Shown here: positions 9,629-19,539 of the stretch, piece after piece
Position numbering within the stretch: the first letter of the stretch is position 1
Layout of the letters: each line of letters starts with the position of its first letter
Origin: Symbiodinium natans
Taxonomy: Eukaryota > Sar > Dinophyceae > Suessiales > Symbiodiniaceae
Assembly (NCBI GenBank): GCA_905221605.1
Contig: CAJNDS010000365.1
Location: 1 to 64,000 of the forward strand
Direction of reading: 5' to 3'
Length of the DNA stretch: 64,000 nt
Program-made: the position numbers and the translations under genes
Notes under the pieces: generated by a model
The model's database searches: none
What the model was told of the DNA's origin: nothing
Seen by the model: only the letters and a program-made list of their open reading frames with translations

Positions 9629-9726
9629 CTGGTTCTTTGTAGGGAATGAGGGAATCAGGGCCCTATATATTCCCTTTCAGAGATTCTATAGATTACCTCA
9701 TTCCCTCATTCCCTACTAAGAACCAG
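9629..9726. mobile_element. 98-bp miniature inverted-repeat element
   Basis: Starts CTGGTTCTTTGTAGGGAATG and ends with its near-perfect reverse complement (CATTCCCTACTAAGAACCAG); arms of about 27 bp with one mismatch and an AT-rich centre. No coding capacity. No clear target duplication found. Confidence 0.6.
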
Positions 9727-9920
9727 CCAGTAAACTCCTACCTCCTCCTAAACTTTCCGCTCCTACACTCCTAAACACTCCACCCTCAAACTCCTCTCGA
9801 ACTCCTCAACCCGAAGCCCTCCACGGCTAGCCAACCCTTCAGGCTAGCCCTAAACCCTAAACCCTAAACCCTAAACCCTAAACCCTAAACCCGGAAGCTC
9901 CCGAATCTCGGTGCCCTAGC

Positions 9921-9977
9921 GCGCCGGCACCGAAGGCTGGGAAGAAAAGATGGATTCGCTTGGAGAAGGACCTGAAG
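9921..9977 (+). CDS. Exon-like fragment between telomere-type arrays
   Basis: Reads APAPKAGKKRWIRLEKDLK (19 codons), preceded by CCCTAG (possible acceptor) and followed at once by (TTTAGGG)n at 9978. A six-copy CCCTAAA array lies to its left (9848-9894). Basic, Trp-containing segment, unidentified. Confidence 0.35.
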
Positions 9978-11889
9978 TTTAGGGTTTAGGGTTTAGGGTT
10001 TAGGGTTTAGGGTTTAGGGTTTAGGTTTGAGGGTTCTGGGTTTGGGTTGTTTATAGGTTTCAGGGTTTGAGGGTTTCAGGGTTTCAGGGTTTCTGGGTGT
10101 GATGTCTACATTTAGAGCCTTAGGGTTTGGGGTTTGGCGGGGGTCTCTGAAACATGAGGAGTTCAGGGTTTTGGGTTTCAGGGTCTCTTGTTGGTGGTCC
10201 TCCTGAGGGGGCACTTCCCTTTCTTCCCATTTTCTTTGGGTGAAGGGCGGGGGGGGGGGGGGGGGGGGGGGGGATTCCCCTAACCCTAAACCCGAAACCC
10301 TAAACCCTAAACCCCAGGGAGCTGCCTATGAGCAATTCCCAACATGTCGCAGGCCCATGCTCGGTTAGGTCTTGGGCTCAGAGCTGGGTGTGTAGTGCTT
10401 ACGGGGGGATTTCGCGGGTTGAACCCTAAACCCGAAACCCGAAACCCCGAACCCAAGCCACACTCCGAAAGGAGCCCTGGAAACCCTAAACCCTAAACCC
10501 TAAATGGAGCCCTGGCCGCAGGAGAAGGAAACCGAGGTGAAGAGTGGCACCCGGTTTGCCTTGCCTTGCAGGGTGACCCAAAAGTCCAAGACTGCCAAGG
10601 CCGGGGTTTCGGGTTTAGGGTTTAGGGTTTAGGGTTTAGGGTTTAGGGTTTAGGGTTTAGGGTTTAGGGTTTAGGCGGTTTAGGGTTTCGGGTTTCGGGT
10701 TTCGGGTTTCGGGATTCGGCGGATTCATCCCGTCGTTTGGGGACTTTGGCTGTAGGTGTTTTGGGAATCAAGGGTTTTGGATGTGGGGTTCAAGTGCTTA
10801 GGATGTCGGGTTTTAGGGTTTAGGGTCCAGAGTTTAGGGCTTTTCGGGTCAGGGGTTTAGAGGCTTCGAGGGGTTTCGGGTTTCTCCAACAAGTACTCAA
10901 CATACCCTAAACCTAAAGCCTAAACCCTAAACCCTACACCCTACACCCTAATTAAACCCTAAACCCTAAACCCTAAACCCTAAACCCTAAACCCTATTTT
11001 CTTAAAGGTCCCTAGATGGAAGAATGCCGGCGGTGTGTTGGGGCGTGGCTGCCTTCACAGCCTATGCCCCCAGGGTCCGCATTCCACTGCCGGAAACCCT
11101 AAACCCAAACCCCAAACCCCGAACCCCAAACCCCAAACCCCAAACCCTAAACCCCAAACCCCAAACCCTTAACCCTAAACCCTAAACCCTAAACTCTAAA
11201 CCCTAAACCAGAAGCAGGCCACACATAGCTGCTTCGCGCTCTACTTCTTGGAGAAGGCGCCGGAAGGCGCCTGCCTCTTTCTGCTCTGACGGGGACTCTG
11301 AACCTAAGCCCGAAACCTGTAAACCCCTAAACCCCCAAACCCCCAAACCTCTAAACCCTAAACCCTAAACCCCTAAACCCCCAAACCTCGAAACCCTAAA
11401 CCCTAAACCCCTACTCCCTGGACTTCGGGCCTGCTATGAGAAGCCACCGTGGCGGCCCTTCCTTAAAAACTAAACCCTAAACCCTAAACCCTACAAGGCG
11501 GCTGGCCTGCTCCCATCCTGTCCGAGGAGGAGCACTGGCCGAAGGGCTCGGGCTTGGGGCTTCGGGTTCCGGATGTGTAGGGTTTAGGGTTTAGGGTTTA
11601 GGCTTTAGGCTTTAGGGTTTAGGGTTTAGGGTTTAGGGTTTGGGGTTCAGGAGTTTTAGGTTTAGGGTTTAGGGCTCAGGAGGTGTAGGGTTTAGGAGGT
11701 TTCGGGTTCGCGAGGTTTAGGGTTCGCGTCTAGGGTTTTGCGAGGTCTAGGGTCTGCGGGTTGGGATGCGTAGGCTTTCGGGTTTGCGGCTTAGGGTCTA
11801 GGGATTGGGAGGTTCAGGCTTTAGGGGGTTTAAACCCTAAACCCTAGACCCTAAACCCTAAACCCTAAACCCTAAACGGGTTTAGGGTT
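9978..11889. repeat. Telomere-type arrays with short islands
   Basis: TTTAGGG arrays (9978-10024, 10613-10672, 11578-11640) and CCCTAAA arrays (10920-10996, 11097-11205, 11355-11412, 11838-11878), a 26-G tract (10249-10274) and islands of 60-120 bp. Three islands read as plausible protein on the plus strand: about 10510-10600 (EKETEVKSGTRFALP), 11213-11289 (THSCFALYFLEKAPEGACLF then a stop) and 11490-11560 (APILSEEEHWPKGS). None is long enough to identify. Confidence 0.7.
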
Positions 11890-11953
11890 CTGGACTCGAA
11901 CCCGGGTCGCTCGGGTGAGGGCCGAGTATCCTAACCAGCTAGACTATAGCGGA
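11890..11953 (-). tRNA. tRNA-Glu(CTC)-like sequence, 3' end replaced by telomere-type repeat (pseudo)
   Basis: On the minus strand, 5' acceptor strand TCCGCTA, a D arm (TAGTCTAGCTGGTTAGGATA), an anticodon arm with a perfect 5-bp stem CTCGG/CCGAG around the loop CCCTCAC (anticodon CTC at 11917-11919), and a T arm with GGTTCGAGTCC are all present in order. The 3' half of the acceptor stem and part of the T stem are missing: the sequence runs straight into AACCCTAAACCC. Base 33 is C instead of the nearly invariant T. So this is a tRNA relic or tRNA-derived element rather than a working gene. Confidence 0.6.
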
Positions 11954-12120
11954 TCTTGCAACCTCACGTTGTTGGAGCACCCGCTGAAGGCAATTCCTGG
12001 TTAAACCCCCGGTGAGCTTCGGCTCTAAACGCCTGAAACCTCAATGTGTGAATCCCAGCTCCTGCGAAAACCCGGGTTTAGGGTTTTGGGTTTAGGGTTT
12101 AGGGTTCCCCGAAACACTAC

Positions 12121-12505
12121 ACATGTACAAACCCTAAACCCCAAACCCTGAACCACAATCCCTAAACTCTAAACCACAAAACCTAAACCCTCAAACCCTA
12201 AACCCTAAACCCCAAACCCTAAACCCCAAACCCTAAACCCTAGACCTCAAACCCTAAACCCCAAACCCTAAACCTCAAACCTAAACCCTAAACCCCAAAC
12301 CCCAAACCTTCAAACCCTAAACCCCAAACCCTAAACCCCAAACCATAAACCCCACACCCTAAACCCCAAACCCTAAACCCTAAACCCCAAACCCTAAACC
12401 CCAAACCCTAAACCCTAAACCTCAAACCCTAAACCTCAAACCCTAAACCCTAAACCCTAAACCCTAAACCCTAAACCCTAAACCCTAAACCCTAAACCCT
12501 AAACC
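12121..12505. repeat. CCCTAAA / CCCCAAA array
   Basis: About 380 bp in one orientation, mixing CCCTAAA and CCCCAAA and ending with ten or so perfect CCCTAAA units (12431-12504). Confidence 0.9.
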
Positions 12506-12512
12506 CCCTTGT

Positions 12513-12605
12513 CGAGAGGAAGTCGCCGAGTTGGCGGCCCTCGGGCGGGGCGAAGCCGTCGCCGACTCGTCGGCCTCTGCTGCCCGCGGCCTGAAAAGGG
12601 CTTGA
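12513..12605 (+). CDS. Exon-like fragment ending in a stop codon
   Basis: Thirty codons: REEVAELAALGRGEAVADSS then ASAARGLKRA and TGA at 12603-12605. Alanine-rich and amphipathic, high third-position GC. Flanked left by CCCTAAA and right by TTTAGGG variants, like the other coding-like islands. Could be the last exon of a gene whose other exons lie among the repeats. Unidentified. Confidence 0.4.
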   Translation, partial: REEVAELAALGRGEAVADSSASAARGLKRA

Positions 12606-13275
12606 GGGGCTTTGGGGTTTAGTGTTTAGGGTTTGGGGTTTGGGGTTTAGGGTTTAGGGTTGACGGTTTGGGGTTTGCGGGTTTAGGGTTTAGGGTTTGG
12701 GGTTTAGGGTTTGGTGGTTTAGGGTTTGGGGGTTTAGGGTTTGGGGTTAGGGTTTAGGGTTTTAAGGTTTAGGGCTTTAGGGTTTGGGGTTTAGGGCTTT
12801 AGGGTTTAGAGTTCTAGGGGCTTTAGGCTTTAGGGTTGTTAGGGTGCAGGGTTTAGAGTTTAGGGCTTAGGGCTCTTAGGTGTAGCTTAGGAGGTGTAGG
12901 GGGTTAAGGGTTTAGGCTTTAGAGTTAGGGCGGTTTGGGCGTTTCGGGGCTTCGGGTTTTCGGGGTGGCTTAGGAGGGGTAGGGGGTTGAGGCTTGAATG
13001 CTCAGGGGTTTGGGGTTAGAGGGGTTTAGGGGTTTAGGGGTGGTTTAGGAGGTGTTGGGGGTTGAGGAGCTTTAGTCTTTAGATGAGAAGAGCCGCTGTG
13101 GCTTTGTTTTTGCATAGTTTTGGCCATGTAGGATGAAGGGGGTTTAGGATAATGTAGGGTTTCGGGCTCAGGGTCTGGGACTTGTTAGTGGTACTTAGTA
13201 CTTAGGGTTCAGGGGTAGGGTTTTAGGATGTAGGGTTGAGGGGTTTAGGGTTTAGGGTTTAGGGTTTAGGGGGGT
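12606..13275. repeat. Degenerate TTTAGGG array
   Basis: About 670 bp of TTTAGGG, TTTGGGG and longer variants with increasing decay towards 13150, then three perfect units near 13248-13270. Confidence 0.8.
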
Positions 13276-14120
13276 TGGGGTTCTGATGTGTTGAGTTCTT
13301 GTGTGAATAGGCTCAGAAGCCATGGCTACGGGCCGTACCATGTGTGGCAGACCCCTTCAGGATGTTTGCAACCATCATGGCAGCCCTCAACTGCACCGGT
13401 ACAAGATCTATGCCATGACTATGATGGTCTCTCAGCGCAAAGCTACATCACTGGATAGATTCGAGACCATGCTGAGACAAAGAATCCCGTTGGGATAGAA
13501 TGATCGCATCATCTTGCAACCCCAGATCTGCTACAGCATGTATTTCCTAGGACTGGGAGTCGCCTATTTTAGGCTTGGGTCTCCCTTCTAACCCCCTTAA
13601 AACCAAAGAGGGTGCCCTTTTTATTCCTAGGTAACTCCCGGGTCTAGTTTCGGGCAGAGCAGAGCATCTTCTTCCACCACCTGCTGCGGGCGTTGGGTTG
13701 TCGGACCCTTCACCCTAAACCCGAAACCCGAAGCCCCAAAGTGGGTGTATGGTGCGCTGCGTAGGTCTGATGTTATGACCTGGGGAAGTCTGCCTTCAGC
13801 CTGTCATACCCTCAACCTCCCAAGTGGGCACACGCAACAAGGCAATGCTCATCTGTTCTGAGGGCCTTAGGGCGTAGTGGGGTTTAGGGCTTGTAAGCCT
13901 CTAAACAAGGACATCTCTGACTTTCTCACTGTGAGGGCAGAGGAGTCCATGCCAGTCCATCAGTGCATCCAATCGTAAGATGGACTGGAGGCTCTTGGAA
14001 AACAAGCCTCACAAACTCATCCGGAAAGTTCTGGCTACCAACCCTAAATTGGGCCCTGAATCCTCGTCTGGAAAACCCTAGACTCTAAGCCCAAGCCCTC
14101 TAGACTCCACCTCCAAAACC
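13276..14120. other. Unique sequence, no clear gene
   Basis: About 840 bp with little repeat. No frame exceeds 60 codons. The stretch at about 13548-13632 resembles the small element family seen at 14440, 50965 and 63384 (shared GGGTGCCCTTTTTATTCC-like core and a GGTAACTCCC end). Otherwise nothing recognised. Confidence 0.5.
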
Positions 14121-14439
14121 CGCATCCTAGACTGCGCGAAACGGTTTAGGGTTTAGGGTTTAGGGTTTAGGGTTTAGGGTTTAGGGTTTAGGGTTTGGGG
14201 TTTGGGGTTTGGGGTTTAGGGTTTACCCTCAACCCTAAACCCGCAACCCTAAGCCCCTTCAGCTCTCTGCTCGAAACTTTATCGGTCCCTAACCTCTCCC
14301 TCTCAGTTCTTGAGGGTTACCATTTATGGTGACCTGTCCGTGTGGAAGACCCTAAGGCAACAAAGAACCTAAACCCTAAAAGGACCCATAAGTCTTACAA
14401 ACCCCCCAAAAAAACCCTACAAAGCCGATCTTGGTAGCA

Positions 14440-14500
14440 AGGCTCCCTTATAAAGTGACCAACCACAAGGGTATCCTCATTATCGTATGGTTACTGGGCT
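14440..14500 (+). mobile_element. Copy of the GGTTACTGGGC small-element family (partial)
   Basis: Shares with 63391-63462 a GGYTCCCTTRTAAAG start, ACCAACC, CAAG and the end ATGGTTMCTGGGC. Intervening bases differ. See the copies at 50965-51067 and 63384-63462. Confidence 0.45.
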
Positions 14501-14930
14501 ACAAGCCCTAAAACACTAAGAAGCCCTGTAAACCCCAAAATCCCGACAAAGCCCATGAAGCCCACAAATCCCATCAAGCCTTGCTTTTGAAACCCTACCA
14601 ACCCTAAAGACAGAACCCTATATACCCTAAAAACCCGATAAATGGTTAAAAAAGTTTATAAACCCTACAAATCCTCAATATCTAAACCTTGAGAACCCTA
14701 AACAAAAAAGACAAGCCCGACAAAACCATCAACCTAGATATCTAAACCCTAAGAACCACCTACAGAAACGACTCTATAAAATTCCTTCCTCAGAACCCCC
14801 CCCCCCCCCAAAAAAAAAAAAAAAAAAAAACCTAAGAACCCCAAAAGACTATCCACAACCCTAAAGACCCCAAGAAACCCTCAAAAAAACTTCTTTAAAC
14901 AACCCTTAAACAAAAACCAAACCCTAAGAA
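14501..14930. other. A/C-rich sequence without a gene
   Basis: Degenerate AACCCTAAA-like words diluted in A-rich sequence, including 11-12 C followed by about 21 A (14797-14831). No coding signal. Confidence 0.5.
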
Positions 14931-15144
14931 CCCTAAAGCCCCCCAAACCCCAAACCCCAAACCCCAAACCCCAAACCCCAAACCCCAAACTCTAAACCCC
15001 AAACCCCAAACCCCAAACCCCAAACCCCAAACACCCCAAACCCCAAACACCCCAAACCCCAAACCCCAAACCCTAAACCCCAAACCCTAAACCCTAAACC
15101 CTAAACCCTAAACCCTAAACCCTAAACCCTAAACCCTAAACCCC
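14931..15144. repeat. CCCCAAA then CCCTAAA array
   Basis: About 19 units of CCCCAAA give way to nine perfect CCCTAAA units, a clean change of variant within one array. The 62-codon minus frame 14895-15083 (GFGVWGL repeats) is the repeat itself. Confidence 0.9.
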
Positions 15145-15167
15145 CCAAAAAAATCAAACAACCAAAG

Positions 15168-15236
15168 ACGCCGAAAGCTTGCACCGAGGCCGAGGAGCCG
15201 CCAGTGGAGACCAAGAAGGCGCTTCCGGGGCTTCTC
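15168..15236 (+). CDS. Exon-like fragment, acidic
   Basis: Preceded by CAACCAAAG (AG acceptor possible), reads TPKACTEAEEPPVETKKALP then GLL, and is followed by GGGGTTTAGGGG. CCCTAAA array on the left, TTTAGGG on the right. Unidentified. Confidence 0.35.
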
Positions 15237-15299
15237 GGGGTTTAGGGGTTTGTACGAGGGACCTTTATGTACTATTTGGCGCGTGGCTTGCTGCCTACC

Positions 15300-18200
15300 A
15301 CACAACATACTTAATTTAAGAATTTAAGGAATTTAAGGTTTTTTTAAAATTAAAAAAAGCCCTTTTTAAATTTTAAAAAAACCTTGAATTCCTTAAATTC
15401 CTAAATACCTAATTTAGGAATTTAAGGAATTTAAGGTTTTTTTAAAATTTAAAAAGGCCCTTTTTAAAATTTTAAAAAATTAAAAAGGCCCTTTTTAAAA
15501 TTTAAAAAAACCTTAAATTCCTTAAATTCCTAAATAGCTAATTTAGGAATTTAAGGAATTTAAGGAATTTAAGGAATTTAAGGTTTTTTAAAATTTAAAA
15601 AAGGGCCGGCCCAACAATTTTATTTACGCAATTTCAGAATTTAAGGAATTTAAGGTTTTTTTAAATTTAAAAAGGCCCTTTTTAAAATTCAAAAAAAATT
15701 AAAAAGGCCCTTTTTAAAATTTAAAAAAACCTTAAATTCCTTAAATTCCTTAAATTCCTAAATTAGGTAAATAAAATTATTCGACCGGCCCTTTTTTAAA
15801 TTTTAAAAAAACCTTAAATTCCTTAAATTCTTAAATACCTAATTTAAGAATTTAAGGAATTTAAGGTTTTTTTAAAATTTAAAAGGCCCTTTTTAAAATT
15901 TAAAAAAATTAAAAAGGCCCTTTTTAAATTTTAAAAAAACCTTAACTTCCTTAAATTCCTAAATAGCTAATTTAGGAATTTAAGGAATTTCAGGAATTTA
16001 AGGTTTTTTTAAAATTTAACAAAGGGCCGGCCCAACAATTTTATTTACGCAATTTCAGAATTTAAGGAATTTAAGGTTTTTTTAAAATTTAAAAAGGCCC
16101 TTTTTAAAATTTAAAAAATTTAAAAAGGCCCTTTTTAAAATTTAAAAATTTCAGAAGTCCCTTTTTAAAATTTAAAAAACCTTAAATTCCTTAAATTCCT
16201 TAAATTCCTAAATTAGGTAAATAAAATTATTCGCCCGGCCCTTTTTTAAATTTTAAAAAAACCTTAAATTCCTTAAATTCCTTAAATTCTTAAATGCCTA
16301 ATTTAAGAATTTAAGGAATTTAAGGTTTTTTTTTAAATTCAAAAAGGCCCTTTTTTAAATTTAAAAAATTTAAAAAGGCCCTTTTTAAATTTTAAAAAAA
16401 CCTTAAATTCCTTAAATTCCTAAATAGCTAATTTAGGAATTTAAGGAATTTAAGGAATTTAAGGAATTTAAGGTTTTTTTAAAATTTAAAAAAGGGCCGG
16501 CCCAACAATTTTATTTACGCAATTTCAGAATTTAAGGAATTTAAGGTTTTTTTTTTAAATTTAAAAGGCCCTTTTTAAAAATTAAAGAAACTAAAAAGGC
16601 TCTTTTTAAAATTTAAAAAAACCTTAAATTCCTTAAATTCCTAAATAGCTAATTTAGGAATTTAAGGAATTTAAGGAATTTAAGGTTTTTTTAAAATTTA
16701 AAAAAGGGTCGGCCCAACAATTTTATTTACTCAATTTCAGAATTGAAGGAATTTAAGGTTTTTTAAAAATTTAAAAAGGCCCTTTTTAAAAATTAAAAAA
16801 TTTAAAAAGGCCCTTTTTAAAATTTAAAAAATTTAGAAAGGCCCTTTTTAAAATTTAAAAAAACCTTAAATTCCTTAAATTCCTTAAATTCCTAAATTAG
16901 GTAAATAAAATTATTCGACCGGCCCTTTTTTAAATTTTAAAAAACCTTAAATTCCTTAAATTCCTTAAATTCTTAAATACCTAATTTAAGAATTTAAGGA
17001 ATTTAAGGTTTTTTTTAAATTTAAAAAGGCCCTTTTTTAAATTTAAAAAATTTAAAAAGGCCCTTTTTAAAATTTAAAAAAACCTTAAATTCCTTCAATT
17101 CCTAAATAGCTAATTTAGGAATTTAAGGAATTTAAGGAATTTAAGGAATTTAAGGTTTTTTTAAAATTTGAAAAAGGGCCGGCCCAACAATTTTATTTAC
17201 GCAATTTCAGAATTTAAGGAATTTAAGGTTTTTTTAAAATTTAAAAAGGCCCTTTTTAAAATTTAAAAAATTTAAAAAGGCCCTTTTTAAAATTTAAAAA
17301 AAACCTTAAATTCCTTAAATTCCTTAAATTCCTTAAATTCCTTAAATTCCTAAATTAGGTAAATAAAATTATTCGACCGGCCCTTTTTTAAATTTTAAAA
17401 AAACCTTAAATTCCTTAAATTCCTTAAATTCTTAAATACCTAATTTAAGAATTTAAGGAATTTAAGGTTTTTTTAAAATTTAAAATGGCCCTTTTTAAAA
17501 TTTAAAAAATTTAAAAAGGCCCTTCTTAAAATTTAAAAAAACCTTAACTTCCTTAAATTCCTAAATAGCTAATTTAGGAATTTAAGGAATTTCAGGAATT
17601 TAAGGTTTTTTTAAAATTTAACAAAGGGCCGGCCCAAAAATTTTATTTACGCAATTTCAGAATTTAAGGAATTTAAGGTTTTTTTAAAATTTAAAAAGGC
17701 CCTTCTTAAAATTTAAAAAATTTAAAAAGGCCCTTTTTAAAATTCAAAAAAAACTTAAATTCCTTAAATTCCTTAAATTCCTAAATTAAGTAAATAAAAT
17801 TATTCGACCGGCCCTTTTTTAAATTTTAAAAAAACCTTAAATTCCTTAAATTCCTTAAATTCTTAAATACCTAATTTAAGAATTTAAGGAATTTAAGGTT
17901 TTTTTAAAATTTAAAAAGGCCCTTTTTAAAATTTAAAAAATTTAAAAAGGCACTTTTTAAATTTTTAAAAAACCTTAAATTCCTTAAATTCCTAAATAGC
18001 TAATTTAGGAATTTAAGGAATGTAAGGAATTTAAGGAATTTAAGGTTTTTTTAAAATTTAACAAAGGGCCGGCCCAACAATTTTATTTACGCAATTTCAG
18101 AATTTAAGGAATTTAAGGTTTTTTTAAAATTTAAAAAGGCCCTTCTTAAAATTTAAAAAATTTAAGAAGTCCCTTTTTAAAATTTCAAAAAACCTTAAAT

Positions 18201-18640
18201 TCCTTAAATTCCTAAATAGCTAATTTAGGAATTTAAGGAATTTAAGGAATTGAAGGTTTTTTTAAAATTTAAAAAAGGGCCGGCCCAACAATTTTATTTA
18301 CGCAATTTAAGAATTTAAGGAATTTAAGGTTTTTTTAAATTTTAAAAAGGCACTTTTTAAATTATAAAAAAGCCTTAAATTCCTTAAATTCCTTAAATTC
18401 CTAAATTAGGTAAATAAAATTATTCGGCCGGCCCTTTTTTAAATTTTAAAAAAACCTTAAATTCCTTAAATTCCTTAAATTCTTAAATACCTAATTTAAG
18501 AATTTAAGGAATTTAAGGTTTTTTAAAATTTAAAAAGGGCTTTTTTAAATTTTAAAAAAACCTTAAGTTCCTAAATGCCTAATTTAGGAATTTAAGGAAT
18601 TTAAGGTTTTTTAAATTTAAAAAAAAACATCTTACTTGTT
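15300..18640. repeat. AT-rich satellite of alternating inverted modules
   Basis: About 3.3 kb of AT-rich sequence made from AATTTAAGG/CCTTAAATT steps and AAAATTTAAAAAGGGCC steps. A palindromic core GGGCCGGCCC followed by AACAATTTTATTTACGC recurs at 15603, 16024, 16494, 16706 (one change), 17176, 17626, 18066 and 18277, that is every 420-470 bp with two 211-212-bp short steps. The inverse module (TAAATAAAATTATTCG then ACCGGCCC) recurs between them at about 15768, 16218, 16900, 17360, 17794 and 18414. Neighbouring modules can therefore pair into long hairpins. No coding frames. Confidence 0.9.
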
Positions 18641-18923
18641 TGACCCCTCGAGGGGCCCACCCCATCATCCCCCATCATTCTTAAGGTAGGTTGTTTTTTT
18701 TTAGGGTGGCCTGTATCCTTAGGGTTGAGTTTTTGTTTGGTGGTAGCCAGCATTTTTAGGGTAGTCTGGACTTGCTGGGATAGCCTGCATGCTTAGGTTT
18801 GAGTTTTGTGTTTGCTGGTAGCCTAGATTTTTAGGGTAGCCTGGAGGCAGACCATGTTGGAATTTCATGCGATCGCGCTGAAACGCTCGAGGCATTTGTT
18901 TTGAAACTCCCGCTTTAGCAGCA
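18641..18923. repeat. Short tandem repeat upstream of the 179-codon frame
   Basis: About 2.3 imperfect copies of a 65-75-bp unit (TTTTTAGGGTAGCCTGG ... GAGTTTTTGTTTG, GGTAGCC) between about 18690 and 18855. The remaining 70 bp before the start codon may hold a promoter, but no diagnostic box is evident. Confidence 0.45.
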
Positions 18924-19463
18924 ATGCCTTACTCCAAGTGCAAGATGTGCCTTGTGCGACGCGACCGCTGCAAATGCGAACACACACCTATCATTGCATT
19001 AGCAACGAGCGCTACGTCTTCTCAGAAGAGCAAGCCGTCTCCACAAAGCACACGTGCTCTGGCCACCAAGAAGAACATCATGAAGTCCAAGCCACAGGTT
19101 TCAGCCAAGAAGTCAAGTATCTCGGACGCTAAGCCCGAGAGTGTTATCCCCGATACCGCGGAGCCTAAGACCGGGAACGTGCCGACAAAGTCCGAAGCCA
19201 TCATCTTGCAGGAGATTGAACTGGAGAGGGTGCGCTTGGCGCGTGTACGTGCCGAAGCTGACATTTTGAAGGCTAAAGCTATCCGTGAAAAGGCGAAATG
19301 GGATCGACAAGACCAGAAAGCTCGTGAGGCGACTTGGTGGAATGGTTGGGGACAAAGCCGCGGATCATGGTGGCAGGCCAAAGGCAAAGCGAGCCACAGG
19401 GAGTCTGCTGAGCGGTGGAGCGGCGAAGCCCTCCGATCAGCTCAGAATGATGGGGTTAACTAA
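18924..19463 (+). CDS. Hypothetical protein, Cys cluster plus charged helix
   Basis: 179 codons, uninterrupted. N-terminus carries a compact Cys cluster (CKMCLVRRDRCKC, residues 6-18) that could bind zinc. Residues 25-85 are Ser/Lys/Pro-rich and probably disordered. Residues about 88-135 form a long charged, coiled-coil-like helix (LQEIELERVRLARVRAEADI then LKAKAIREKAKWDR). Residues 136-155 are Trp/Gly-rich (WWNGWGQSRGSWW), which may bind RNA. Composition differs from the surrounding repeats and codon usage looks coding. No family recognised. It is bordered by AT satellite upstream and the CCAAGGGT minisatellite downstream, with no neighbour gene to suggest a role. Confidence 0.6.
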   Translation: MPYSKCKMCLVRRDRCKCEHTPIIALATSATSSQKSKPSPQSTRALATKKNIMKSKPQVSAKKSSISDAKPESVIPDTAEPKTGNVPTKSEAIILQEIELERVRLARVRAEADILKAKAIREKAKWDRQDQKAREATWWNGWGQSRGSWWQAKGKASHRESAERWSGEALRSAQNDGVN

Positions 19464-19539
19464 GTTATACCTTATCTGAAGCAAAATGATGAACGTCTGC
19501 ATCCTTGAGCGCCCGCGCAAACCGTAAAAATAACCGTCA

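Noticed and set aside
14895-15083. 62-codon minus frame of GFGVWGL repeats
   Set aside because: Direct translation of CCCCAAA/CCCTAAA repeats.
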